A DNA stretch of 28,623 nt from positions 1 through 28,623 of IMG/VR virus record IMGVR_UViG_3300047386_000057. The stretch is one strand, 5' to 3'. How positions within the stretch are numbered: the first letter of the stretch is position 1; every line of letters begins with the position of its first letter. Positions 22,710 to 28,623 of this stretch are shown piece after piece. The stretch comes from a virus. The notes below the pieces were generated by a model that saw only the letters and a list, made by a program, of their open reading frames with translations, searched no databases and was not told the origin of the DNA. A program made the translations under genes and the position numbers.

Positions 22710-22738
22710 TTGACTTTTATGTAAACTTATGGTATACT
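22710..22738 (+). promoter_or_regulatory. Sigma70-type promoter for the packaging operon
   Basis: TTGACT (22710-22715), 17-nt spacer, TATACT (22733-22738); five of six in each box. Expected start near 22745, about 22 nt before the ATG of the AT-hook gene. The spacer ends TATGG, as does the spacer of the promoter at 28046-28074. Confidence 0.82.
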
Positions 22739-22766
22739 ATTGTTGTAATCAGGGATAATTTATGTT

Positions 22767-23153
22767 ATGACCGACGTTGTTAAAAAAAGAGGTCGTGGCA
22801 GACCCCGGAAGTCAGAAGTAGCCGCTGTAAAGCCCGGTAACAAGGGTGTAGTAGGCCGACCAAAGGGTGACGCAGCGATAATTAACGAGTACAAAGCTCG
22901 TATGCTGGCTAGTCCTAAGTCACGTAAGGTCCTAGAGACAATATTTGATGCTGCTTTGGACCATGACCATAAAAATCAAGCTGCTGCTTGGAAACTTGTG
23001 ATGGACCGTATACTACCAGTGGGTGCCTTTGAGAAGGACGTAGTAAAAGATGCTGGTCGCAACGCTATACAAATTAATATTTCTGGTGTTGGTGCTGTTG
23101 ACGTGGGCACTCCTGAAATCATCGAAGGAGAAGTAGTAGAAGATGACTCTTAA
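22767..23153 (+). CDS. AT-hook DNA-binding protein, candidate small terminase subunit
   Basis: 128 residues. Two AT-hook-like motifs in the basic N-terminus: RGRGRPRKS (~8-16) and VGRPKG (~29-34), which would grip the minor groove of AT-rich DNA. The middle is helical (IINEYKARMLASPKSRKVLE, then NQAAAWKLVMDRILP); the C-terminus is beta-like and acidic (INISGVGAVDVG ... VVEDDS). It is the first gene after the packaging promoter, upstream of endolysin and large terminase; small terminase subunits often sit here and recognise the packaging site. ATG 22767 is used because the ATG at 22762 hits a stop two codons on; AGGGA is 11 nt upstream. The small-terminase role is inferred. Confidence 0.8.
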   Translation: MTDVVKKRGRGRPRKSEVAAVKPGNKGVVGRPKGDAAIINEYKARMLASPKSRKVLETIFDAALDHDHKNQAAAWKLVMDRILPVGAFEKDVVKDAGRNAIQINISGVGAVDVGTPEIIEGEVVEDDS

Positions 23154-23493
23154 GTACTTTACTAGAGAAGAATTCGACTGTCAGGTCACTGGTACTAACA
23201 ATATGGAACAAGAGTTCCTAGAAAAGTTAGACCAATTGCGGGGTGCATGTGGCTTCCCCTTTGAGGTAACGTCAGGTTACCGTCATCCAACTCAGCACCC
23301 TATTGAAAGAAAAAAGGAAGTGCCGGGAACACATGCGCAGGGGATTGCGGCTGACATAAAAATAACAAACGCCGCTCACCGCTACACCATTGCAGCTAAT
23401 GCTTTAAACCTTGGTTTTACTGGTATAGGCATTGCTGATACGTTTGTACATGTGGACACTAGGGGCACTACTCCAGTGCTTTGGTTGTACTAA
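23143..23493 (+). CDS. Peptidase M15-type endolysin
   Basis: 116 residues, a single catalytic domain of the M15 (D-Ala-D-Ala carboxypeptidase/endopeptidase, zinc-dependent) family. The motif SGYRHP (44-49), then GTHAQGIAADI with H64 and D71 (H-x6-D), and FVHVD with H103 and D105 give the usual zinc ligands and catalytic site. It should cut peptidoglycan cross-bridges or stems for lysis. No signal peptide or binding domain is present, so it needs the holin for export. It overlaps the AT-hook gene by 11 nt. Confidence 0.92.
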   Translation: MTLKYFTREEFDCQVTGTNNMEQEFLEKLDQLRGACGFPFEVTSGYRHPTQHPIERKKEVPGTHAQGIAADIKITNAAHRYTIAANALNLGFTGIGIADTFVHVDTRGTTPVLWLY

Positions 23494-23846
23494 TGTTATA
23501 CACAAAGAACAAGAACCTGACAGACACCAGTACGCAAACAATTGTAACTATTCCTGACGGTTACGTTGCACACTGGAACATGGCGTTTGTAGCTAACCTA
23601 CATAACTCTACTAACAGTATTACGTTGTTTGTAGACAAACCTAGTCCAACAGAAGATGTGTATATTTACAATGGTACTAACATATCGTCAAAAGAAAACC
23701 TATTGCTTGACGGTAATGCAGTGTTTGTTTTACAGCCGGGGGACATTATTAAGGCGTCTAGTGGTAGTGCGGGGAACGTAGAAGTAGTAGTTACGTTTGA
23801 TTTAATAGAAGCATCACCGGTGTTTAATAATTTTAATGGATCTTAA
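23493..23846 (+). CDS. Small beta-rich structural-type protein, 117 residues
   Basis: Start taken at ATG 23493 (MLYTKNKNLTDTST), which shares one base with the previous stop (TAATG); the longer reading needs a TTG. Strand-rich throughout (TIVTIPDGYVAHWNMAFVAN, NSITLFVDKPS, AVFVLQPGDIIKASS, VEVVVTFDLIEA), like a jelly-roll or immunoglobulin-like phage decoration or fibre domain. It lies between endolysin and terminase. No function recognised; a virion role is inferred. Confidence 0.75.
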   Translation: MLYTKNKNLTDTSTQTIVTIPDGYVAHWNMAFVANLHNSTNSITLFVDKPSPTEDVYIYNGTNISSKENLLLDGNAVFVLQPGDIIKASSGSAGNVEVVVTFDLIEASPVFNNFNGS

Positions 23847-25086
23847 TATAGAACTACTGCCTTGGCAGCAAGATGTTTGGGCAGACGACACAAGATTTAA
23901 AATAGTAGCTGCTGGTCGACGTACGGGTAAGTCTAGGTTAGCAGCGTGGATGTTAATAGTAAACGCACTACAGGCGGACAGAGGCCATGTATTTTACGTC
24001 GCACCTACTCAGGGACAAGCCAGAGACATCATGTGGCAAACCCTTTTGGAACTGGGACATCCTGTTATTAGTGGTAGTCACATTAATAATTTGCAAATTA
24101 AGCTGGTCAACGGAGCCACAATCAGTCTCAAAGGTGCAGACAGACCAGAGACTATGCGAGGTGTCAGCCTCAAGTTTCTAGTCATGGACGAATACGCTGA
24201 CATGAAACCAGAGGTATTCGAGCAGATACTTAGACCCGCCTTGGCGGACCAAAAGGGCTGTGCGATGTTCATTGGGACACCAATGGGAAGAAACCATTTT
24301 TACGAACTTTACAAATATGCGGACTTAGATGATGACCCTACGTACAAAGCTTGGCACTTTACGAGCTATGATAACCCGTTGTTGGACCCCAGTGAAATCG
24401 ACATTGCTAAACGCTCTATGTCTTCTTATGCGTTTCGTCAGGAGTTTATGGCGTCGTTTGAAGCCCGTGGGTCAGAAATGTTTAAGGAAGACTGGGTTAA
24501 GTTTAGTGAAGATGAGCCGGAAGTAGGAGATTACTACATTGCTGTTGACTTGGCAGGCTTTGAAGAAGTCAACAAGAAAAAGACTAAGAACTCCAAGCTT
24601 GACGACACAGCCATCGCAGTGGTTAAGGTCAATGAGCATGGTTGGTATGTTGACAATATCATATACGGTAGATGGAGTCTTGACGAAACAGCAGCTAAGA
24701 TATTTCAGGCCGTTAGAGATTACCGTCCCGTGTCGGTTGGAATCGAAAGAGGTATTGCTAAACAGGCTGTAATGTCTCCGCTTGTTGACATGCAGAAAAG
24801 ATATGGTATGTTCTTCAGAGTAGAAGAACTTACCCACGGTAACAAAAAGAAGACCGACAGAGTAATGTGGGCACTACAAGGTCGTTTCGAAAACGGCTAC
24901 ATTACATTAAACAAAGGTGAATGGAATTCTAGATTTTTAGATCAGTTGTTCCAATTCCCTGATCCTTTGACGCATGACGACTTGATAGACGCTTTGGCGT
25001 ATATTGACCAACTGGCAAATGTAGCGTACGACTACGACTACGAAATTGAGGACCACGAAATCTTAGACGTGGTAGCAGGATATTAA
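23836..25086 (+). CDS. terL: Terminase large subunit
   Basis: 416 residues, the ATP-driven DNA-packaging motor and headful/cos nuclease. ATPase: Walker A AGRRTGKS (26-33), Walker B FLVMDEYAD with D118-E119, coupling motif IGTP (146-149). RNase H-like nuclease: D238 (AVDLAG), E304 (VGIERG), D385 in HDDLIDALAY. All motor and nuclease residues are present. It overlaps the upstream gene by 11 nt and has no clear ribosome site. T7 gp19 is 586 residues, so this is a compact type. The portal follows at 25088. Confidence 0.96.
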   Translation: MDLNIELLPWQQDVWADDTRFKIVAAGRRTGKSRLAAWMLIVNALQADRGHVFYVAPTQGQARDIMWQTLLELGHPVISGSHINNLQIKLVNGATISLKGADRPETMRGVSLKFLVMDEYADMKPEVFEQILRPALADQKGCAMFIGTPMGRNHFYELYKYADLDDDPTYKAWHFTSYDNPLLDPSEIDIAKRSMSSYAFRQEFMASFEARGSEMFKEDWVKFSEDEPEVGDYYIAVDLAGFEEVNKKKTKNSKLDDTAIAVVKVNEHGWYVDNIIYGRWSLDETAAKIFQAVRDYRPVSVGIERGIAKQAVMSPLVDMQKRYGMFFRVEELTHGNKKKTDRVMWALQGRFENGYITLNKGEWNSRFLDQLFQFPDPLTHDDLIDALAYIDQLANVAYDYDYEIEDHEILDVVAGY

Positions 25087-25087
25087 T

Positions 25088-27139
25088 ATGAGTAAACTAT
25101 ACGATACAGACCCTTTGCTGGTTGAAGAAACAATTGAGGACTGGGTCATTACCAAATGTGAGGATTGGCGTGACTATTATGAGTCGAATTATGAACAGCG
25201 TTTTGAGGAGTATTACCGACTCTGGCGTGGTATATGGGATCCTGCTGACAGCCAGCGTGGGTCTGAGCGTTCCCGTATTATTTCTCCTGCACTTCAGCAG
25301 GCAGTTGAGTCTAATGTAGCGGAACTAGAAGAGGCTACGTTTGGTCGTGGTAAGTGGTTCGACGTTAGTGATAATCTAGGCGACACCAATAAACAAGACG
25401 TACAGTTTCTACGTAACAAGCTTACGGAAGACTTTGAAGAGTGCATGGTGCGTAAAGCAGTAGCAGAATGCCTTATTAACGCAGCAGTCTTTGGTACAGG
25501 CATTGGTGAAATCATAATTGAAGAAATGAAGGAGATGGCTCCTGCTACACAACCTATCATGGGTGGAGACTTACAAGCAGTAGGAGTAAACATTACTGAC
25601 CGTGTAAAAGTCAAGCTAAAGCCTGTACTACCTCAGAACTTCCTAATTGACCCTGTAGCAACGTCTGTAGAAGACGCCATGGGTGTTGCTGTAGATGAGT
25701 TTGTAAGCCTACACCAAGTAGAACTTTTGCAGGAACAAGGAGTATATCGTGACGTATACGTTGGTCCTGCTGCTCCTGATACTGACTTGGAGCCTGACCA
25801 AGACATAACAATCTACAACGATGATAAAGTAAGACTGACTAAGTACTACGGTCTTGTCCCACGAGAGCTTCTACAAGGGGCTACAGAGGACGATACAGAA
25901 GAATTAGTATCTGAGCAAGACTCTAAATCAAGATACGTAGAAGCAGTCGTAGTAGTCGCCAATAGCGGCATTCTGTTAAAAGCAGAAGCTAACCCTTATA
26001 TGATGACTGACCGTCCTGTAGTTGCTTTTCCTTGGGACGTAGTACCCGGACGTTTCTGGGGCCGTGGCGTATGTGAAAAAGGTTACAACAGTCAAAAGGC
26101 TTTGGATACTGAGTTAAGAGCCAGAATTGACGCTTTAAGTCTTACGATCCATCCTATGATGGCTATTGACGCAACTAGGCTACCTCGTGGTGCTAAACCT
26201 GAAGTACGCCCCGGAAAGATGATACTGACCAGTGGAAATCCTAAAGAAGTACTTCAACCGTTCAACTTTGGTAATGTTAACCAAATTACTTTTGCCCAAG
26301 CCGGAGCACTGCAGCAGATGGTACAACAAGCTACCGGAGCAGTGGACTCAGCAGGAATCGCTGGTAGTGTTAACGGCGAGGCTACTGCCGCTGGCATTAG
26401 TATGTCTCTTGGCGCTATTATTAAACGTCATAAGCGTACACTAATTAACTTCCAGCAGTCTTTCTTGATTCCGTTTGTCAAAAAAGCAGCCTATCGGTAC
26501 ATGCAGTTTGACCCTGAGAACTACCCTGTAGCAGACTACAAGTTTAACGCAAGCAGTACTCTAGGCATTATTGCTAGAGAGTACGAAGTAACCCAGCTTG
26601 TACAACTACTACAGACTATGCAAAAAGACTCTCCGTTGTACAATACACTAATTCAAAGCATTATTGACAACATGAACTTGTCTAACCGTGAAGAGCTTCT
26701 TACGGCTATGCAACAAGCTATGCAACCTAATCCACAGCAGCAACAAATGGCTCAGGCAGCACAACAAGCACAGCTTCAACTACAACAGTCCCAGACAGCG
26801 GCTCTCAGCGCACAAGCGCAAGAGTCTTCAGCTAGGGCCACCAAGTTGGCTGCAGAGGCTCAGGCAGTGCCTATGGAGCTTGAGATCGACCGTATTAACG
26901 CTGTCACCCGAAACCTTCGTGAAGGTGACGCAGAAGATAAAGAGTTTGAGCGCCGTATGAAAGTGGCCGATACTCTCCTCAAAGAAAAGCAGATAGAAGG
27001 TAAAACAAATGTTAACCGACCGGGAACTCCAACTCCTACTCAACCAAGTCCACAACCACTTCCAAGGAACATTCCAACACCTAGCGGACCTAGAAACCAA
27101 GGTGGACCACTTGGAAACCAAGGTGGAGGAACTCAGTAA
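25088..27139 (+). CDS. Portal protein (podovirus head-tail connector)
   Basis: 683 residues, forming the dodecameric ring through which DNA is packaged and ejected. The N-terminus (YESNYEQRFEEYYRLWRGIW, then ERSRIISPALQQAVESNVAE) and FGTGIGEIIIEE are typical of podovirus portal proteins, as is VVAFPWDVVPGRFWGRG with NSQKALDTELRARID in the stem region. The last ~150 residues are Gln/Ala-rich helix (QPNPQQQQMAQAAQQAQLQL), fitting a long barrel, ending in a Pro/Gly-rich tail. AGGA lies 7 nt before the ATG; its stop overlaps the next start (TAATG). Order terminase-portal supports the call. Confidence 0.93.
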   Translation: MSKLYDTDPLLVEETIEDWVITKCEDWRDYYESNYEQRFEEYYRLWRGIWDPADSQRGSERSRIISPALQQAVESNVAELEEATFGRGKWFDVSDNLGDTNKQDVQFLRNKLTEDFEECMVRKAVAECLINAAVFGTGIGEIIIEEMKEMAPATQPIMGGDLQAVGVNITDRVKVKLKPVLPQNFLIDPVATSVEDAMGVAVDEFVSLHQVELLQEQGVYRDVYVGPAAPDTDLEPDQDITIYNDDKVRLTKYYGLVPRELLQGATEDDTEELVSEQDSKSRYVEAVVVVANSGILLKAEANPYMMTDRPVVAFPWDVVPGRFWGRGVCEKGYNSQKALDTELRARIDALSLTIHPMMAIDATRLPRGAKPEVRPGKMILTSGNPKEVLQPFNFGNVNQITFAQAGALQQMVQQATGAVDSAGIAGSVNGEATAAGISMSLGAIIKRHKRTLINFQQSFLIPFVKKAAYRYMQFDPENYPVADYKFNASSTLGIIAREYEVTQLVQLLQTMQKDSPLYNTLIQSIIDNMNLSNREELLTAMQQAMQPNPQQQQMAQAAQQAQLQLQQSQTAALSAQAQESSARATKLAAEAQAVPMELEIDRINAVTRNLREGDAEDKEFERRMKVADTLLKEKQIEGKTNVNRPGTPTPTQPSPQPLPRNIPTPSGPRNQGGPLGNQGGGTQ

Positions 27140-27405
27140 TGCCAAAGTCCAAGGACCCAAAACTAGCACGAGCGGGCGTAAGCGGGTACAACAAACCAAA
27201 GCGGACGCCTAGCCACCCAACAAAGAAGTTTGTGGTAGTAGCCAAGGAAGGCGACAAGACTAAGACTATTCGTTTTGGCGATGCCAAGATGACTATTAAG
27301 AAAGACCAGCCCGCACGACGGAAATCGTTTAGAGCACGTCACAAGTGTGACACAAACCCACCTAGTAAACTAACAGCACGATACTGGTCGTGTAAAAAGT
27401 GGTGA
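27139..27405 (+). CDS. Small basic phage protein, 88 residues (DUF6321-like)
   Basis: ATG 27139 overlaps the portal stop (TAATG); GGAGGA is 8 nt upstream. Sequence GVSGYNKPKRTPSHPTKKFV, then VVAKEGDKTKTIRFGDAKM, then RKSFRARHKCDTNP, ending KLTARYWSCKKW matches from memory a small cyanophage/marine-phage family (I believe DUF6321). About a quarter Lys/Arg; two cysteines (C70 and C85). First of five consecutive basic proteins. Function unknown; nucleic-acid binding is plausible. Confidence 0.85.
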   Translation: MPKSKDPKLARAGVSGYNKPKRTPSHPTKKFVVVAKEGDKTKTIRFGDAKMTIKKDQPARRKSFRARHKCDTNPPSKLTARYWSCKKW

Positions 27406-27409
27406 TTAT

Positions 27410-27556
27410 ATGAAAGTAAGTGCGCCTAAAGGCCATCACTGGATGAAGAGTGGTAAAGGCTATAAACTAATGAAAGACCCTGCGGACGGCTACAAGCCAC
27501 ATAAGGGTGCGTCTAAATCTGCAAACTTTGAAGTACAGAAAGTTCACAAAAAGTAA
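27410..27556 (+). CDS. Small basic protein, 48 residues
   Basis: Read directly: ATG 27410, TAA 27554-27556. Product MKVSAPKGHHWMKSGKGYKL, then MKDPADGYKPHKGASKSANF, ending EVQKVHKK. Rich in Lys and His with no acidic run. It follows the previous stop by 4 nt; the ribosome site is weak, so coupling is likely. It continues the basic cassette. Unknown function. Confidence 0.75.
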   Translation: MKVSAPKGHHWMKSGKGYKLMKDPADGYKPHKGASKSANFEVQKVHKK

Positions 27557-27566
27557 GGAGAATATT

Positions 27567-27632
27567 ATGGGATACGGAAGTAGCGCATACGGCGGTAAAA
27601 AGAAAAAAGTAAAGAAGCCAAAGGGTAAGTAA
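27567..27632 (+). CDS. Micro-protein, 21 residues, lysine-rich
   Basis: ATG 27567 with AAGGAG 7 nt upstream, TAA 27630-27632. Product starts MGYGSSAYGGKKKKVKKPKG, so a Gly/Tyr/Ser half is followed by a lysine-rich half. The strong ribosome site and fit between two genes support a real gene despite the length. I recall similar MGYGSS-Y micro-proteins in other marine phages. Function unknown. Confidence 0.65.
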   Translation: MGYGSSAYGGKKKKVKKPKGK

Positions 27633-27634
27633 CC

Positions 27635-27796
27635 ATGCCTAAAGCTAAAACTAAAAAGGCTAACGACGCTTGTGCAAAGAAGGTTAAATCCAGATACAAA
27701 GTCTGGCCTTCTGCATACGCCTCTGGTGCTGTAGCTAAATGCCGTAAAGTCGGCGCTAAGAACTGGGGTAATAAAAGTGGCCGTAAGAAAAAGTAA
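27635..27796 (+). CDS. Small basic Cys-containing protein, 53 residues
   Basis: ATG 27635, TAA 27794-27796; AAGGG 9 nt upstream. Sequence CAKKVKSRYKVWPSAYASG, then AVAKCRKVGAKNWGNKSGR. The VKSRYKVWPSAYASG--VKCRK--AKNWG signature is a recurrent small phage family, also found in some giant eukaryotic viruses as I recall. Two cysteines (C13, C36) frame the core; a third of residues are Lys/Arg. It overlaps the next gene by 20 nt. Confidence 0.82.
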   Translation: MPKAKTKKANDACAKKVKSRYKVWPSAYASGAVAKCRKVGAKNWGNKSGRKKK

Positions 27797-28049
27797 GAAA
27801 GGTGCTGCTCTTAAGAAGTGGTTTAAGGAGGAATGGGTAGACGTAAAGACAGGCAAACCCTGTGGACGTAAGTCTGCAAAGAAGGGTGAGTCTAAACGTC
27901 CGTACCCCTCTTGTAGACCTAAAGCTGTTGCGGCTAAGATGACCAAAGCTGAAAAGGCTTCTTCTGCACGACGTAAGACAGGACCTAAACGTATAGCACA
28001 TGCAGTTACTGCTTCAGGCAAACGTAGGAAATCTACAAGAAATGCTTGA
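27777..28049 (+). CDS. Small basic protein, 90 residues (DUF5872-like)
   Basis: GTG start at 27777 with GGGG 8 nt upstream; the first in-frame ATG comes only at residue ~55. Core LKKWFKEEWVDVKTGKPCGR, then GESKRPYPSCRPKAVAAKM, is the pattern I associate with DUF5872 (WF-E-WVD--TGKPCGR and YP-CRP). The tail is Lys/Arg-rich (ARRKTGPKRIAHAVTASGKR). Its stop codon lies within the -35 box of the next promoter. Last of five basic proteins; possible DNA condensation or RNA binding, unproven. Confidence 0.85.
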   Translation: MAVRKSKKGAALKKWFKEEWVDVKTGKPCGRKSAKKGESKRPYPSCRPKAVAAKMTKAEKASSARRKTGPKRIAHAVTASGKRRKSTRNA

Positions 28050-28074
28050 CAACTGCTAAAAAGTATGGTATAAT
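28046..28074 (+). promoter_or_regulatory. Perfect-consensus sigma70-type promoter for the capsid operon
   Basis: TTGACA (28046-28051), 17-nt spacer, TATAAT (28069-28074): both boxes match consensus exactly. Expected start near 28081, 25 nt before the ATG of the 84-residue gene. The -35 overlaps the TGA stop of the preceding gene. Such strength fits high-level expression of scaffold and capsid genes just beyond the window. Confidence 0.9.
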
Positions 28075-28105
28075 AAAACTATAGTTAACAACATTAGAGG
28101 AAACT

Positions 28106-28360
28106 ATGACTCCTGAGCTTGAAACCTACTTCGACAACTACAACGAACTCTTCAATCACGAAGGTTTCAAACAACTCTTGCAAGAGCTTTCCACAAACGC
28201 ACAACAGTTAGCAGATATACAGACTGTAAAAGACGTAGAGGATCTCTTCTTTCGTAAAGGTCAGGTAGCTGCTTTTGCAACAGTAATTAATCTACAGGGT
28301 ACTATTGAAGCTGCTAGAGAGCAGGCTGAAGTAGAAGAAGAAGGCCCAGTAGATGTATAA
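28106..28360 (+). CDS. Small acidic helical protein, 84 residues
   Basis: ATG 28106 with GAGG 5 nt upstream, first gene after the perfect promoter. Helical and acidic (MTPELETYFDNYNELFNHEG, then LLQELSTNAQQLADIQTVKD, then LQGTIEAAREQAEVEEEG). Small proteins of this kind sit between portal and capsid genes in several podoviruses, as I recall. Function not recognised. It overlaps the next gene by 8 nt. Confidence 0.8.
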   Translation: MTPELETYFDNYNELFNHEGFKQLLQELSTNAQQLADIQTVKDVEDLFFRKGQVAAFATVINLQGTIEAAREQAEVEEEGPVDV

Positions 28361-28577
28361 AATCTATGACTTCCGTTGTACTAACGGACATGTCACAGAA
28401 GAATTTGTAAAGGACAACGTCACAGAAAGTAGGTGCAAAACCTGTGGCGAACCCTCTACAAGAATGGTATCTGCCCCGTCTTTTCACCTTGATGGTTCTA
28501 CTGGGGACTTCCCCGGTCAGCACATGAAGTGGGTACGAGAACACGAAAAAGCAGGTAGAAAGAAATCTCCACAATGA
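28353..28577 (+). CDS. FmdB-like zinc-ribbon protein, 74 residues
   Basis: ATG 28353 with AAGG 8 nt upstream. The opening YKIYDFRCTNGHVTEEFV, then SRCKTCGEPSTRMVSAPSF, is a single-zinc ribbon: C9, H13 and C28, C31. It resembles the FmdB-type regulatory-protein ribbon (YDF-C--GH-FE) that many marine phages carry near the capsid gene, followed by a FHLDGSTGDFPGQHMKW segment common in these phage versions. Metal binding is likely; biological role unknown. Confidence 0.85.
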   Translation: MYKIYDFRCTNGHVTEEFVKDNVTESRCKTCGEPSTRMVSAPSFHLDGSTGDFPGQHMKWVREHEKAGRKKSPQ

Positions 28578-28598
28578 TTATAATCACGGAGTTTAATT

Positions 28599-28623
28599 AT
28601 GTCAAAAGCTATGATGCTTGATC
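28599..28623 (+). CDS. Start of next gene (probable scaffold/capsid-region gene), truncated
   Basis: ATG 28599 with GGAG 7 nt upstream; only MSKAMMLD is visible before the window ends. The position after portal and the small ribbon gene is where podoviruses keep the scaffolding protein, followed by the major capsid protein. Identity is inferred from order only. Confidence 0.55.

Larger units (their letters stand above)
22243..22766. promoter_or_regulatory. Divergent control region without a convincing gene
   Basis: About 520 nt between the minus-strand early genes and the plus-strand terminase block. Contents: weak minus-strand promoter-like pair (TTGTTT/TTTACT, 22278-22306); five CATGC(C)AA iterons (22402-22493); hairpin TCAAC-TTTT-GTTGA (22524-22537); G-rich tract (22555-22569) beside a TTGACA; palindrome GTAGCTAC (22593-22600); 23-bp imperfect dyad (22615-22637); two ACTCGTGT copies in AT-rich DNA; and the strong plus-strand promoter at 22710-22738. 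This is the best candidate in the window for an early control region or replication origin. The only ORFs are short and lack ribosome sites. Confidence 0.6.

Noticed and set aside
27467-28021. 184-codon minus-strand frame over the basic cassette
   Set aside because: Mirror image of lysine/arginine codons (Phe/Leu-rich product), no start context.
1-28623. tRNA genes, CRISPR arrays, insertion sequences, integrase or attachment sites
   Set aside because: None was seen on either strand; repeats present are coding repeats or the short iterons, too short and irregular for CRISPR.

Overview
The window is a dense, phage-only stretch from a lytic, T7/P22-type short-tailed (podovirus-like) phage, most likely an uncultured marine virus of a bacterium. 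The evidence is a T7-style replication module (gp2.5-like SSB, gp4-like primase-helicase, family A DNA polymerase, gp3-like endonuclease I), a podovirus portal, tail-adaptor and tail-hub set, a terminase, and a class II (B12-dependent) ribonucleotide reductase. There is no integrase, repressor, tRNA, transposase or bacterial housekeeping gene. No phage RNA polymerase is present either. Near-consensus sigma70-type promoters (TTGACA/T, 17-nt spacer, TATACT/TATAAT) suggest that host RNA polymerase does the transcription, at least for the genes seen here.

Layout. (1) 1-11946, plus strand: the 3' end of a holin gene, then late tail and ejection genes: a 1366-residue repeat protein, tail adaptor, tail hub/stabilisation protein, and four large proteins likely to be internal or ejected. 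(2) 11943-19253, minus strand, convergent with region 1 across a terminator at 12097-12118: SSB, primase-helicase, DNA polymerase, PD-(D/E)XK exonuclease, endonuclease I, a small protein, a DUF3310 protein, class II RNR and a 44-residue ORF, in transcription order. A strong promoter (19314-19342) fires into this block. (3) 19322-22226, minus strand: about 14 tiny genes (33-109 codons), tightly packed with ATGA/GTGA overlaps, many not recognisable. They are probably early, host-takeover genes. (4) 22227-22766: the divergent control region, about 540 nt, with a Fur-box-like palindrome, CATGC(C)AA iterons, dyads, a G-rich tract and a plus-strand promoter. (5) 22767-28623, plus strand: AT-hook protein (candidate small terminase), M15 peptidase endolysin, small beta protein, large terminase, portal, a cassette of five very basic small proteins, then a perfect-consensus promoter leading into the scaffold/capsid region, where the window ends.

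Together the genes describe a lytic programme: minus-strand early genes, replication with nucleotide supply from host DNA (exonuclease, endonuclease I, RNR), then plus-strand packaging, capsid, tail and lysis. The major capsid gene is not in the window. If the genome is circularly permuted, scaffold and capsid genes would lie between the right end and the holin at the left end. The least explained parts are the tiny-gene cassette, the 540-nt control region and the basic-protein cassette. Several of the tiny genes were found only by reading the strand directly. All functional calls rest on motif recognition by eye, without database searches.
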